Shown: positions 25,866 through 34,535, counted from the first letter of the stretch. The stretch is 64,000 nucleotides of DNA from Chengkuizengella marina (GCF_009910845.1 NZ_SIJB01000016.1:25770-89769); one strand, 5' to 3'. The notes: a model not told the origin generated them from the letters alone. Translations and numbers: made by a program.

Positions 25866-26448
25866 TCGTAACCTAGAAATTATTAATAATTTAGAAAAGT
25901 TTAGAGTTATGGGGCGAGATGATATCATTGACCTTCACTTTTCTAACCTGAAGGATCCAGTCACTCAATGCAATAGGACGATGAAAAGATTAATTCAAGG
26001 AGGTTATGTCATTGCAAATAAGGATCATCGAAAGTATATCTACTTACCTAGAAATGGCATTAAATATAACAGTTTAAAAATCCCACATTTCTTATCAATA
26101 GTTCGTTTTTACATTGAAATTAATTTCTATGAGAAACCAAAAGAATTTATTGTAGAGCCAAAATATAAAAAAGGATTTATGGAACCAGATATATTTATGA
26201 TTTGGAAGTCCTCTCCTTTCTTTGTGGAAATTCAACGAAATATTTATTCTAAAAAAACAATTGGATCAAAACTAAAACGATATGAAAATTATTACAATTG
26301 TGAGAAATGGAAGAATGAGTATTGGCAGCCAAAAAATAAAAAGGTCTTTCCTACGATTTGGTTTATCACACAACATCAATACAATTTAAATGCTGAATTC
26401 CGTATCATTCAAACAAAAAATGCAAAAGAAATACTAAAACAGGCTTAA
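25858..26448 (+). CDS. replication-relaxation family protein
   Basis: 196 residues; TTG start overlaps ftsK and follows GGAG at nine bases. N-terminal winged helix (FRVMGRDDIIDLHFSNLKDPVTQCNRTMKRLIQGGYVIANKDHRKYIY) and a C-terminal nuclease-like core: EPKYKKGFMEPDIFMIW ... FFVEIQRNIYSKKT, with the D ... E-x-Q spacing of restriction-nuclease folds. This is the layout of Replic_Relax proteins, linked to plasmid copy control and always near FtsK-like ATPases in Gram-positive elements. Confidence 0.75.
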   Translation: MISRNLEIINNLEKFRVMGRDDIIDLHFSNLKDPVTQCNRTMKRLIQGGYVIANKDHRKYIYLPRNGIKYNSLKIPHFLSIVRFYIEINFYEKPKEFIVEPKYKKGFMEPDIFMIWKSSPFFVEIQRNIYSKKTIGSKLKRYENYYNCEKWKNEYWQPKNKKVFPTIWFITQHQYNLNAEFRIIQTKNAKEILKQA

Positions 26449-26468
26449 GGTGCAAGCCTGTTATTTTA
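26437..26468 (+). terminator. terminator of the ftsK cluster
   Basis: AACAGGCTT and AAGCCTGTT form a nine-pair stem overlapping the stop codon, followed by ATTTTATTT. Confidence 0.75.
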
Positions 26469-26671
26469 TTTAACATATTTAAAGTCATAGTACATGCATT
26501 ATTAAATCATATAACTATGACGAAAGAACAAGTTGAAATGTATATAAAATATGTATTTCTAATTTTGTTTAATGAACTATGGATACAAAGTAGCTATAGT
26601 TCATGTAGAAGGTTTTAGGGGTAGATTATCTTTGAAAATTCACAGAAATAATAGTTGATACATAAAGATAT

Positions 26672-27283
26672 TTAACCCTCAATCCTTTTGATATCAATAA
26701 TGGTATCTTTAATTCTCTCTTCATATCTCTCATCTACATACTTCTTGATGAACTCATTTCGTTTTTCAGTGTTCTCCCCTTTTCGAAATAATCCTACCTT
26801 CATCATCCGTTCACTTTCAGGTAGCTTACTCCATTCCTTAGAAGCCTCACCTTCAAGAACACTAACAATTTTCCTTTGTAATATTAAATCATTTACTCTG
26901 TTCTTCCTCTCTTCTTCAATCTGAGTAGCTACTACTTCTTTCATACTAGCAATAATTTCAGTTTTTAATTTATTTATTTGTGCCTCATCCGTTATCTTAG
27001 TATCCTTTGAATCAAAATCTTCTGGAAAAGGCCTGAGATTTATTTCTTCTTGGTGCTGAAGTAAGTCAAAAATTGAATCAATAGTATATTTCTTATCTCT
27101 ATATTCCTTTATAAATAGTCCAATTTTTAAATCATCTTGGTTATAAATTTTTTCACCAGACTCTACCCTATTAATATAGTGAATCCGTCTTTCCTCTAAC
27201 TTTTTAAACCATGAATCTGTTGTAGTAAAGTGTTTACCCACTTTTTCTGCAAACTCTGATATTTGCCAAGATTCTACAAGCAT
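26672..27283 (-). CDS. MerR-like HTH protein with DUF3967-type C-terminus
   Basis: 203 residues. N-terminal MerR-like HTH (WQISEFAEKVGKHFTTTDSWFKKLEERRIHYINR ... GEKIYNQDDL), a long helical/coiled region (~95-150), then EWSKLPESERMMKVGLFRKGENTEKRNEFIKKYVDERYEERI, which resembles the DUF3967 end of proteins on B. cereus plasmids. Transcribed divergently from parM across a 520-base AT-rich region, so it probably regulates this replication/partition locus. TubY of TubZ plasmids has a related MerR-coiled coil layout and is an alternative. Confidence 0.7.
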   Translation of the reverse strand: MLVESWQISEFAEKVGKHFTTTDSWFKKLEERRIHYINRVESGEKIYNQDDLKIGLFIKEYRDKKYTIDSIFDLLQHQEEINLRPFPEDFDSKDTKITDEAQINKLKTEIIASMKEVVATQIEEERKNRVNDLILQRKIVSVLEGEASKEWSKLPESERMMKVGLFRKGENTEKRNEFIKKYVDERYEERIKDTIIDIKRIEG

Positions 27284-27803
27284 ATTCTCACCAACTTTTC
27301 TATTCTCTTACATTAATTATAATCTAGTACTTAAATATAATCTAGTACTAACCTAAATTCAATGCATTATTACTATATTAGTGATTATTAGTAGCTTAGA
27401 ATCGTTATCAACTCAGCGAAAATCACTTGATTATTAATAATTTATCGATTAGATATAGCTTATTGAATATTTTACTTACTAATTTATTAATAATATCATA
27501 TGTAGAAGTAATATATTACTACTATATAAAATATTTATTACATATTTAAATTTGGTTAGGAATAACGTGAAGTTATTATGCGATATTTCTTTTTTCTGGG
27601 TTAATTCATGAATAATTCATTATTTAATCAAAAAATGCTCTTTGGATGCATGTTTTTAATGGTTAATTCATGAATGATGTAATTGGTCATAACGAATAAA
27701 CAAGATATTTGTAGAAATTTAAAAAATATATTGAATCATTCATGAATTGGTGTATAATGGTAATATCAATAAGGTATTATTAATAGTTTAGGAGATGGTT
27801 CTT
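27284..27803. other. AT-rich intergenic region with repeats, candidate centromere/regulatory region
   Basis: No gene. Near 27310-27350 a direct repeat (TATAATCTAGTACT) occurs twice, in the promoter region of the MerR-like gene. The middle is extremely AT-rich with small palindromes (TTATTAATAA twice). The right half holds three copies of an ATTCATGAAT element ahead of parM. Confidence 0.55.
27599..27758 (+). promoter_or_regulatory. parM promoter with ATTCATGAAT repeats (parC-like)
   Basis: Two direct copies of GGTTAATTCATGAAT (27599-27613, 27661-27675) and an inverted copy (27735-27748). The last fills the spacer between -35 TTGAAT (27731-27736) and -10 TATAAT (27753-27758). This is how ParR sites repress parM promoters in known type II systems; the repeats here are fewer than in R1 parC. 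Confidence 0.6.
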
Positions 27804-28835
27804 TTGTCAATAGTTTTAGGAATTGATCACGGTAACGGATATGTAAAAGCTAAATCCAAATATAAATCCATAGTTTTACCTTCAGCTTTTTGCCGTTCCG
27901 ATGCCTTTGGAGAGGACTCGTGGGATGGAGTAGGGAAATTAGATGTTAATATTATAAAATCTAGTAATTATAAAGATGAAGAATATGCATGGGGAAGAGA
28001 TATAGACAAAGCTAATAACTTGATTAATACATACACCTCAGAAAATCGTTATAATCAAAAACCATACCAACTGTTAAGTGAATTTATAATGGCTTCACTA
28101 CTAGAACCAGGAAAACATGATGATATTATTGTTGTTACTGGATGTCCAAGCGAAGAAAAAGGAACAGATCAAGAAGAAGCACTGAAAAATGTATTTTTAG
28201 GTGGTCACATTATTACTATTGATGAAAAAGATTATATATTTAACGTCAGTCAAGTAGTAGTTTTACCTCAGCCATTAGGAACTATACTAGATTTGTATAT
28301 TGGTGAAGATGGATATGTATCAGATGACACTTATGAAGAAGATTATGTTGGCATCGTTGATATTGGTTCAGGAACAACTGATTTAGATGGAATTAAAGGG
28401 CTAAAAAGGCAGTCAGGCGATAAACAGACAATAAACATTGGAATGCATACTTGTTATCAGCAAATTGCAAATTATATAAATGAACAAAATACTTCAGCTC
28501 TTGCTAATCGTTTTAAAGTAGAGAAACAAATTATTCATAATGAAGAAAAAGATAGTTTTATTATTAGTAAAAGAGCTTCCGTTGATATTGCTCAAATTAA
28601 AGAACGTGTTTATAGAGAAACAGCAGAAGATTTGGCAAACCAAATTAATCAAATATGGACTACTCGAAGTAAGTTTGATAAGTTACTCCTGACAGGTGGG
28701 GGAGTAGATGACTTTGGAAAATATTTTAAAGAAGAGTGGGAAAAAGATGTCATACTAGCTACAAACAGTCAAATGGCCAATGCTAACGGATTTTATAAAC
28801 ATGGGCTAAATCTATTAGCGAGTGTGAATTCCTAA
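27804..28835 (+). CDS. parM: ParM/Alp-type actin-like segregation ATPase
   Basis: 343 residues from TTG 27804 (nine bases after AGGAG; the ATG at 27795 touches the SD). Actin-fold motifs: phosphate 1 GIDHGNGYVKAK, connect region, phosphate 2 VGIVDIGSGTTDLDG (~residue 180) and adenosine LLLTGGGVDDFGKYF (~residue 300). Downstream ParR-like gene overlaps by one base. Filaments would push or pull plasmid copies. It coexists with TubZ 7 kb away, so two cytoskeletal partition systems are encoded. Confidence 0.85.
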   Translation: MSIVLGIDHGNGYVKAKSKYKSIVLPSAFCRSDAFGEDSWDGVGKLDVNIIKSSNYKDEEYAWGRDIDKANNLINTYTSENRYNQKPYQLLSEFIMASLLEPGKHDDIIVVTGCPSEEKGTDQEEALKNVFLGGHIITIDEKDYIFNVSQVVVLPQPLGTILDLYIGEDGYVSDDTYEEDYVGIVDIGSGTTDLDGIKGLKRQSGDKQTINIGMHTCYQQIANYINEQNTSALANRFKVEKQIIHNEEKDSFIISKRASVDIAQIKERVYRETAEDLANQINQIWTTRSKFDKLLLTGGGVDDFGKYFKEEWEKDVILATNSQMANANGFYKHGLNLLASVNS

Positions 28836-29071
28836 TGAAGTTCTACCAATTGCCACTTGATGAACATATGGATCAAGATATCATAGATTACTTGAATAAT
28901 ATTCCGAGGATGAGAAAAGCCGAACAAGTAAGAGCAGCTATAAGGTTTATGATGAGTCAACAAGCAGGAGGGAACAATGTTAATTTTTCAAACAATATAA
29001 ACTTTCAAAATGAAATATCTGCAACAGAAGAGAAGATTATAAAAAAGAAACCGAAGAAATTAGAGTTTTAG
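28835..29071 (+). CDS. parR: ParR-like centromere-binding protein
   Basis: 78 residues, immediately after parM. Start KFYQLPLDEHMDQDIIDYLNNIPRMRKAEQVRAAIRFMM is a strand-helix-helix RHH dimer fold. The rest is polar and Asn-rich with a KKKPKKLEF basic end that may contact the ParM filament. Size and order match type II partition adaptors. Confidence 0.7.
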   Translation: MKFYQLPLDEHMDQDIIDYLNNIPRMRKAEQVRAAIRFMMSQQAGGNNVNFSNNINFQNEISATEEKIIKKKPKKLEF

Positions 29072-29075
29072 AAAA

Positions 29076-29110
29076 GTAAAAATTCCCAATCATAAATGAC
29101 AGGGAATTTT
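29076..29110 (+). terminator. terminator of parMR
   Basis: AAATTCCC and GGGAATTT arms with a 14-base loop and a short T-tract. Confidence 0.65.
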
Positions 29111-29335
29111 ACGCGATGAAAACTATACTAGTTTCATTAATGTATTATATTGTAATCCAATATTATCACATGTATTTAAGATATGCAATAGGAAAATTAA
29201 AACATTTTCCTTTAAAATATGACATTAAAATAGTATTTTTAATACATATTACAATAGAAAAAAGTGAAGGATAAGTCGAAAAACTAAGTAATTATTAGTA
29301 ATCAACAGATAAAACGACAAATTAGTATTTTTTTC

Positions 29336-29486
29336 TTCACATGTTGGTAAATTTATGTTATTATGATATTGCGATGAATTACTAATTAGTAATTGGGGAT
29401 AAGTCTATACATTTTTAATAGACGCTTTATCCGCAAACTAGTTTAGTTTTATTCAACGCACACAAAATAGAATGTGTGTTTTTTTA
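29336..29486 (+). ncRNA. candidate small RNA upstream of the replication gene
   Basis: Promoter-like TTCACA (29336-29341), 17 bases, TATTAT (29359-29364). The predicted transcript has three elements: the palindrome ATTACTAATTAGTAAT, a stem GGATAAGTCTAT/ATAGACgcTTTATCC (29397-29432), and a terminator CACACA/TGTGTG followed by seven T (29459-29486). About 115 bases, no reading frame. Position 260 bases before rep suggests copy-number control, but an antisense partner was not found. Confidence 0.55.
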
Positions 29487-29548
29487 TATTATAAATTACA
29501 TATATAGTTAAAAAATAGTAAAAAAGATCAAATAAAACAGAAAAAGAA

Positions 29549-29628
29549 GAAGCACCGTTTATCTTTACTTAAGAATGCTGAAGTTTGGCGACCGAAACAT
29601 TTTTAAGTAAATAGGTTGGAGATGCTTC
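29549..29628. other. nested inverted-repeat structure in the rep leader
   Basis: Three nested stems: GAAGCA/TGCTTC (outer), TTTACTTAA/TTAAGTAAA (nine pairs, 29564-29572 with 29603-29611) and inner GTTT/AAAC closing GGCGACC. Could be a single-strand initiation site, a cruciform at the origin, or an mRNA leader structure controlling rep translation. Confidence 0.55.
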
Positions 29629-29746
29629 ATTCCATTTCCTATATATTATTTATGTCTTTATTTTAAAATATTTTATATGAAATGTCAAAGAAAAATCTCC
29701 AATTTTTTGCACTAAACGTGTGTAAAAATTTAGGAGGTTTTTTATA

Positions 29747-30850
29747 TTGGAAATTGAAGGACAAATCAAACAATTCATACAATGGGAAAAAGCCACCAGA
29801 GATACAATAGATGTAAAGAAAATATATATTGATATAGTTGAAGATTTAGTTGCTGGGGTACTGCTATCACAAATCGTATACTGGCATCTACCGTCCAACA
29901 ACAAATCAGAAGATACTGAAAAATCAAAATTGAGAATCAAAAAAGAAGATAGTCTATGGTTAGCTAAAGGTAGAGAGGATTGGTGGAGTGAATGTAGGAT
30001 CAAACCTCGCCAGTATGATACTGCTATTGAAAAAATGGTGAAGCTAGGAATAATTGAGAAAAAGAGATTCAAATTTAACGGATCACCAACAACACACATT
30101 AGAATTATTTGGGATAAATTTTTAAAAGTATTTGTCGAAAAACTACAAGATTTTGACGAAAATGAAGAACAAAATGGTCTAATTTACGAAATTGTTAGTT
30201 CGATTTCACACAATGGTGAAAACGTTGATACTACTGGTTTTAACAAATCTGTTAATTCCAATTCACAAGACAGTGAAAACAATGATAATAATGGATTTCA
30301 CGAAATTGTTAATTCCAATTTACAGCCTGAATCCCTTGATAATACTGGTTTTCACGAATCTGTTAATTCCAATTCACATAACCGTGAAATGAATTTGTCG
30401 AAATCTGTTAAATCCTTAACAAAGAATACGACAAAGACTACTTCAGAGAATACTAATCATTTGATTGAATTGAATGATATGAATGAATTGATTGATAAGG
30501 AGCATGACAAATTTAAATTTTTCAAAACAGGAAAAGATGAAAAACAAATAGTAAAAGCTTTGTATCAATATACAAAAAAAATCCAAATAGGAGAGAACGA
30601 ATATCTAGGTAAATCATATTTGGGAGAACTTTATAATCTATTAATTCAATATTTTCCTGAACAAATCTCAGAAAATATAATAGATATAGCATGTAGAGAA
30701 TTTTCAGAGGATGTTTTAAAAATTAATTTTAACTCAGAACAAGTAGTTAGTTTTGAAGAAATCAAAAATGTTGTGGGTAAATTTAGAAGATGTTATGAGA
30801 AAGCTATTAACCTCAGTAGAGCAGAACAAGAACTATGGGATCTAGAATGA
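29747..30850 (+). CDS. rep: plasmid replication initiator (DnaD-like C-terminal region)
   Basis: 367 residues from TTG 29747 (SD AGGAGG). N-terminal ~125 residues are a winged-helix Rep region (AGVLLSQIVYWHLP ... WWSECRIKPRQYDTAIEKMVKLGIIEKKRF, common to plasmid and phage initiators). Residues ~145-225 are a low-complexity linker with repeated NGFHEIVNSN units, encoded by iteron-like DNA. The C-terminal ~120 residues are helical (KDEKQIVKALYQYTKKI...), perhaps for helicase loading. Origins inside rep genes are known for several theta plasmids, which fits this repeat block. Confidence 0.7.
   Translation: MEIEGQIKQFIQWEKATRDTIDVKKIYIDIVEDLVAGVLLSQIVYWHLPSNNKSEDTEKSKLRIKKEDSLWLAKGREDWWSECRIKPRQYDTAIEKMVKLGIIEKKRFKFNGSPTTHIRIIWDKFLKVFVEKLQDFDENEEQNGLIYEIVSSISHNGENVDTTGFNKSVNSNSQDSENNDNNGFHEIVNSNLQPESLDNTGFHESVNSNSHNREMNLSKSVKSLTKNTTKTTSENTNHLIELNDMNELIDKEHDKFKFFKTGKDEKQIVKALYQYTKKIQIGENEYLGKSYLGELYNLLIQYFPEQISENIIDIACREFSEDVLKINFNSEQVVSFEEIKNVVGKFRRCYEKAINLSRAEQELWDLE
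30179..30378. repeat. iteron-like repeats inside rep, putative replication origin
   Basis: Four imperfect copies of a ~32-base unit (core GTTAATTCCAATTCACA) at about 30179, 30236, 30293 and 30347, spaced 57, 57 and 54 bases. They keep the reading frame. Sequence conservation at DNA level in a low-complexity linker argues for a Rep-binding site array. Confidence 0.6.
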
Positions 30851-30892
30851 TGTTGGTAACATGTGGATAAACGGTTAGGGGAGGGGTGACTT

Positions 30893-31258
30893 ATACACAT
30901 ATTAATAATTCCTACTATACTCAAAAATATTTACAGTCAAGAAGAGTACAACGCTCTTTTACGTAATGAGACATATATCGACATATTGAACTTATTCTAT
31001 TCAGATATACCAGAACGAATAAAATTATTATTCTCAGAGATTAAGAATAAATATGGTTTCAAAGATGAGGTTCTTAATATATTGATCCATTATTTAATCG
31101 TTAGTGGCCAATCAGATTGGGATAACGAACAAACTGAAATGATGATTGAATATATAAATAATAATGGAATAGACAATTTTGAACAGGCTGCTGAGTTCGT
31201 AAATAGGAGGATAAATAGGAAAACGATATTGAAATCACAGAGGAAAAAATATTGGTAA
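30893..31258 (+). CDS. DnaB2/DnaD-domain helicase-loader-like protein (probable ATA start)
   Basis: About 121 residues. Frame opens at TGA 30887; SD AGGGGAGGGGTG lies four bases before ATA 30893. The codons up to the first TTG (30986) read IPTILKNIYSQEEYNALLRNE, clearly protein-like, so initiation at that TTG would truncate it. C-terminal YGFKDEVLNILIHYLIVSG ... GIDNFEQAAEFVNRR resembles the DDBH2 domain of DnaB/DnaD primosomal proteins. It follows rep, so it probably helps load the replicative helicase. Confidence 0.55.
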   Translation: MHILIIPTILKNIYSQEEYNALLRNETYIDILNLFYSDIPERIKLLFSEIKNKYGFKDEVLNILIHYLIVSGQSDWDNEQTEMMIEYINNNGIDNFEQAAEFVNRRINRKTILKSQRKKYW

Positions 31259-31688
31259 TATTATTTTATTTTTCACAATATGTATTTTGCATCACTGTAT
31301 TATCTCTTTATCAGAATTAAATAAAGGTTGTTTAAATCTATTTTCATTTAAAAAACAACCAATACCATTAATCTGATGAATCTCTCTTAGAATTGATCCT
31401 AGGCACCTTAAAATCGATGTAGATAATTTATTTTAATTTTACTATTTTATTTATCATGCAGGCCATGCCTTCTTATGACGATATAAAGAGGGAATAGCGA
31501 ATGTTTTGAAATAAGTACTTAGAACTCTATCTCTTTGTGTGTAAAACAACTCATATACAGTATTTACAAGCTCTAACAAAAAAAATTTAAACAATTCTAA
31601 GGATTATATTTTTTAAAATCAAATGATAATGAGAAATATAAAAGTGATCATGTATAACTCTATTTTATTTTACTTATGGGGGATTAAT
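31259..31688. other. intergenic region
   Basis: About 430 bases without a gene. Contains a terminator-like hairpin GGTTGTTT/AAACAACC (31326-31360) and a minus-oriented element B copy (31442-31459). The rest shows nothing recognisable. Confidence 0.5.
31442..31459 (-). promoter_or_regulatory. element B copy (GCATGATAAATAAAATAG)
   Basis: Three to four mismatches to the 20.5-kb operator at the ends; the core TGATAAATAAAAT is intact. No gene is positioned to use it on the minus strand, so its function here is doubtful. Confidence 0.3.
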
Positions 31689-32510
31689 ATGACTAAAAAT
31701 CAAAAATTAAGTTTGCCTAAAGAACTAGAAAGCTACAGAGAACAAATTCAGAACACAGTAAAACCATCAATAAAAATTACTACTAGAAAACGATCTACGA
31801 CAATTCATCAGAGCAAATTTGCTGGAAATCCTTTTTTACCTAAGACAGTAGAGCACCCAAAAGATGTGGAAGGTAAACCAATGAAATTGTTAGCTCAATT
31901 AAATTTTAAAGAAATACCAACGTTAGAGCATATGCCTAAAGAGGGGATACTTCAGTTCTTTATATCAGCAGAAGACGATCTAATGGGTCTAGACTTTAAC
32001 GATATGACAAAACAATCAAATTTTAAGATCTTATACCATCAAAATATAATTAAAGATGAATCTTTATTAATTACTGATTTCTCTTATATGGACGAGTTGG
32101 ATACAGTGGATTTTCCAATAGAATATGAATTGGCTCTATCATTTGATCTTTCCTCTGAACCAGTTTCAATTGGCGATTTTAGAAACGGTGAACTTTTAGG
32201 TGAATCTGTAGATTTAGATCAAATGGTAAGCAGAGAGGGAAAAGACGATATAGAATTATGGGATTTATATAATGACGAGTTCTTAGGAGAAGGACATAAA
32301 ATTGGTGGTTATCCTTTTTTTACTCAAATGGATCCTAGAGAAGATGATAAAGAGTTAGAAGAGCACGATATTTTGCTATTACAGATAGATACTGATGATG
32401 ATGTTGGTATCATGTGGGGAGATGCTGGAGTAGCTAACTTTTTCATTAGAAAAGAAGATTTAGAAAAACTAGATTTCTCAAACGTGTTATATAATTGGGA
32501 TTGTCACTAA
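31689..32510 (+). CDS. YwqG-like DUF1963 protein
   Basis: 273 residues from ATG 31689 (SD GGGGGATT). Diagnostic features are SKFAGNPFLPKTVEHPKD, then MKLLAQLNFKEIPTLEHMPKEGILQFFIS, and near the end KIGGYPFFTQMDPRE and LLLQIDTDDDVGIMWGDAGVANFFI. This matches B. subtilis YwqG (DUF1963). YwqG-family genes often lie in toxin/immunity neighbourhoods and the family may act as immunity or stress proteins; exact function is unknown. Confidence 0.85.
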   Translation: MTKNQKLSLPKELESYREQIQNTVKPSIKITTRKRSTTIHQSKFAGNPFLPKTVEHPKDVEGKPMKLLAQLNFKEIPTLEHMPKEGILQFFISAEDDLMGLDFNDMTKQSNFKILYHQNIIKDESLLITDFSYMDELDTVDFPIEYELALSFDLSSEPVSIGDFRNGELLGESVDLDQMVSREGKDDIELWDLYNDEFLGEGHKIGGYPFFTQMDPREDDKELEEHDILLLQIDTDDDVGIMWGDAGVANFFIRKEDLEKLDFSNVLYNWDCH

Positions 32511-32535
32511 TTTGGTTTTAAAGAAAATTTTACTT

Positions 32536-32589
32536 AAACAAAAGAATCCATTTTGAAAAAAAGATTGATCAAAATGGATTCTTTTGTTT
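32536..32589. terminator. bidirectional terminator with 21-bp perfect arms
   Basis: Arms 32536-32556 and 32569-32589 are perfect complements (core AAAGAATCCATTTTGA). Separates the convergent DUF1963 and RHH genes. A degenerate copy of the same ~41 bases lies at 33301-33341. Confidence 0.8.
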
Positions 32590-32608
32590 GAGATTAACTA
32601 TTTGATCT

Positions 32609-32779
32609 TTATAAGATAGTTTTTCTATCTTCTTCCTTTAGTTTTGCATATTCTTCTTCTATAATTCTTGATAAACATTCCGTAGCCGTTATTTTTTGTT
32701 TTTTTGCGATTTCCATTAATTGTTTTTTTATAAAAACAGGGATATCATAATGTAATTTCACTTTATTTCCGTATGCCAT
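32609..32779 (-). CDS. 56-residue ribbon-helix-helix protein
   Basis: ATG 32779 after AGGAGG. NKVKLHYDIPVFIKKQLMEIAKKQKITATECLSRIIEEEYAKL has the beta strand, helix A and helix B of RHH/CopG repressors. Eleven bases separate it from the upstream gene. Antitoxin or copy-control repressor are both possible; the partner gene shows a related C-terminal segment (LKLPYELKPEVKEKL). Confidence 0.65.
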   Translation of the reverse strand: MAYGNKVKLHYDIPVFIKKQLMEIAKKQKITATECLSRIIEEEYAKLKEEDRKTIL

Positions 32780-32789
32780 AATGAACCTC

Positions 32790-33164
32790 CTAATTATTCA
32801 TAACTTCTTGGTATTTTGATTCAATCATTTTAATTAGCAATTGGGTGGCTGAAATATCTTGAATAGAAGCAGATTCAATAAGTTTTTCCTTTACTTCTGG
32901 TTTTAGTTCATAAGGTAACTTTAATTTAGGTTCTTTCATATGACTGCCAAGGTTATGCTCGATTTCAATCGCTTTTTTAACCATAGCTTCCAGATCTAAA
33001 TCTTTTTTAGATATTCCTGAAGAATCATAGTTAGTTAAAACACGACTTAGATAAGATTCAATCGTTTTTTGATGTTCATCTGGAATTTTTAATTCGAGTT
33101 TTCCATCTTCAATGGATAGTATACAATCCGTATTGTGTCCGAATAAATTAATAGTATATTTCAT
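32790..33164 (-). CDS. small protein with C-terminal RHH-like segment
   Basis: About 124 residues (ATG 33164; GGAGGTG lies 13 bases upstream). N-terminal KYTINLFGHNTDCILSIEDGKLELKIPDEHQKTI may be a beta domain, and the C-terminal PKLKLPYELKPEVKEKLIESASIQDISATQLLIKMIESKYQEVM parallels the neighbouring RHH protein. Possibly arose by duplication of the RHH unit with the flanking hairpin. Function unknown. Confidence 0.55.
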   Translation of the reverse strand: MKYTINLFGHNTDCILSIEDGKLELKIPDEHQKTIESYLSRVLTNYDSSGISKKDLDLEAMVKKAIEIEHNLGSHMKEPKLKLPYELKPEVKEKLIESASIQDISATQLLIKMIESKYQEVMNN

Positions 33165-33300
33165 CAGCGCAAATACACCTCCAACTATAATATACAACGT
33201 TCGGTTTTATAACGCAATATATTTTTTACAGATAATTACTTATTTTATAAGAAAAAAAGCCTCCTGTAGTTTTAAAATAAAGTTTGATCAAAAACAAATA

Positions 33301-33341
33301 AAAGAATCCACTTTGAAAGAAAGATTGATCAAAATGAATTC
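33301..33341. repeat. degenerate copy of the terminator at 32536-32589
   Basis: Shares AAAGAATCCA, CTTTGAAA, AAGATTGATCAAAATG with the first copy but has lost stem symmetry. Together they bracket the two RHH-like genes. Confidence 0.6.
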
Positions 33342-33506
33342 TAAAATAGTTATTAACTACTTAGTTTTTATAAAAAATATTAATCATTTTTCACTCATGT
33401 TATTCCATAATCGCGCCATATTGCTGAAGATCTCTTGAGCTTTTATTAGCTGATATTGTGGAGAATAATCCCTTCTATTGTAGAGCTTTGGATAAAATAA
33501 TCATTG

Positions 33507-34076
33507 TCATTCAATTTTATGCCATTTTAAATCTTCGCTCTTAAATACATTTGTATTTTTGGGGTATCCGTAATAATACAGTTTGTTTCCAAATTCATCA
33601 AATGCCATAGGATTTAGAAAGTCTATTTGTTTCATAAATGGAAACAAGAAAAAGATACGTTCTCCCTTTTTTATTTCTTTTCTTTCTATATAAGGTTCCA
33701 CACCTGCCTCTATATACGCTACTTCTTCATTGTTTGATACTATACTCAAAAAGGTAGCAGCATCGTTTTCCATTGTAAAGCTAATAGCTCCTACTGTTTG
33801 AAGGTTATCTGAATTATAATTAATAAAAGTAGAATGTCTACTTCTAAATAACAATCCTAGCTTTTCAACTAATACGGTTCGATACATCTCTTCATCATCA
33901 CTCTCAAATAAAAAAATACTAGTTGAACCTGTATCATATTCCTCCATCAACTCAGCATCTTTAGAAAGAAAGGTATGATTTTTAGCAGCACCTAACGCTG
34001 ACAGCCTATAACCAATAAAAAAATAAATCAAAATGATTACAACTATCATTGGTATAACAAATTTCCACTTTTTCAT
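33507..34076 (-). CDS. membrane-anchored hypothetical protein
   Basis: 189 residues. One N-terminal transmembrane segment (VIPMIVVIILIYFFIGY, residues 8-24) with a basic start (KKWKF), then an extracytoplasmic domain of mixed strands. No cysteine lipobox. The layout resembles small Bacillus surface proteins, family not recognised. Isolated gene. Confidence 0.5.
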   Translation of the reverse strand: MKKWKFVIPMIVVIILIYFFIGYRLSALGAAKNHTFLSKDAELMEEYDTGSTSIFLFESDDEEMYRTVLVEKLGLLFRSRHSTFINYNSDNLQTVGAISFTMENDAATFLSIVSNNEEVAYIEAGVEPYIERKEIKKGERIFFLFPFMKQIDFLNPMAFDEFGNKLYYYGYPKNTNVFKSEDLKWHKIE

Positions 34077-34535
34077 ATTTTAATATCCAACCTCCCAATA
34101 TTATTATTAACCATAATTACATAGGGTTATGTTCCATATTATTACGTTAAACTCTTGACATCATGTGTATTTAATTGAACTAATTCTAATATTGTTTTAT
34201 CGTATATAGCCATAGCAATCCACCCATTGAATGTTTTTTTAATCTCCTTATAAAAATAATACAATATTTTATGTTGTAATGTGTTAACTTTCCAGTTTGC
34301 CTCAAGTACACTGCTTTTACAAGTCCACTAACTTTCACATAAATTTCTAAATGTCTTGTTCAACAATATGGCCCAATTGTAGAATATTAATTGATCGATT
34401 TTTCTTTTAATTAATTTCTTTTCTTAATTTAAAAAGGTACGTTATTCGTCAGTAATATAATATATAACTAAATAATTATATAAATAATAAAGAATAAATA
34501 TTATATTGTAGTTGAATATCATACTTTTTATTTAT
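34077..34535. other. AT-rich intergenic region
   Basis: 459 bases without a supported gene or clear structure; the right end is extremely AT-rich. A TTGACA occurs near 34155 but has no matching -10. Confidence 0.4.

Noticed and set aside
24687..26448. Conjugation machinery
   Set aside because: No relaxase, VirB4 or coupling-protein extension was found in the window; FtsK-like ATPase alone does not show conjugation.
30179..30378. CRISPR-like repeats
   Set aside because: Only four imperfect units, periodicity in multiples of three and an open reading frame across them; iterons fit better.
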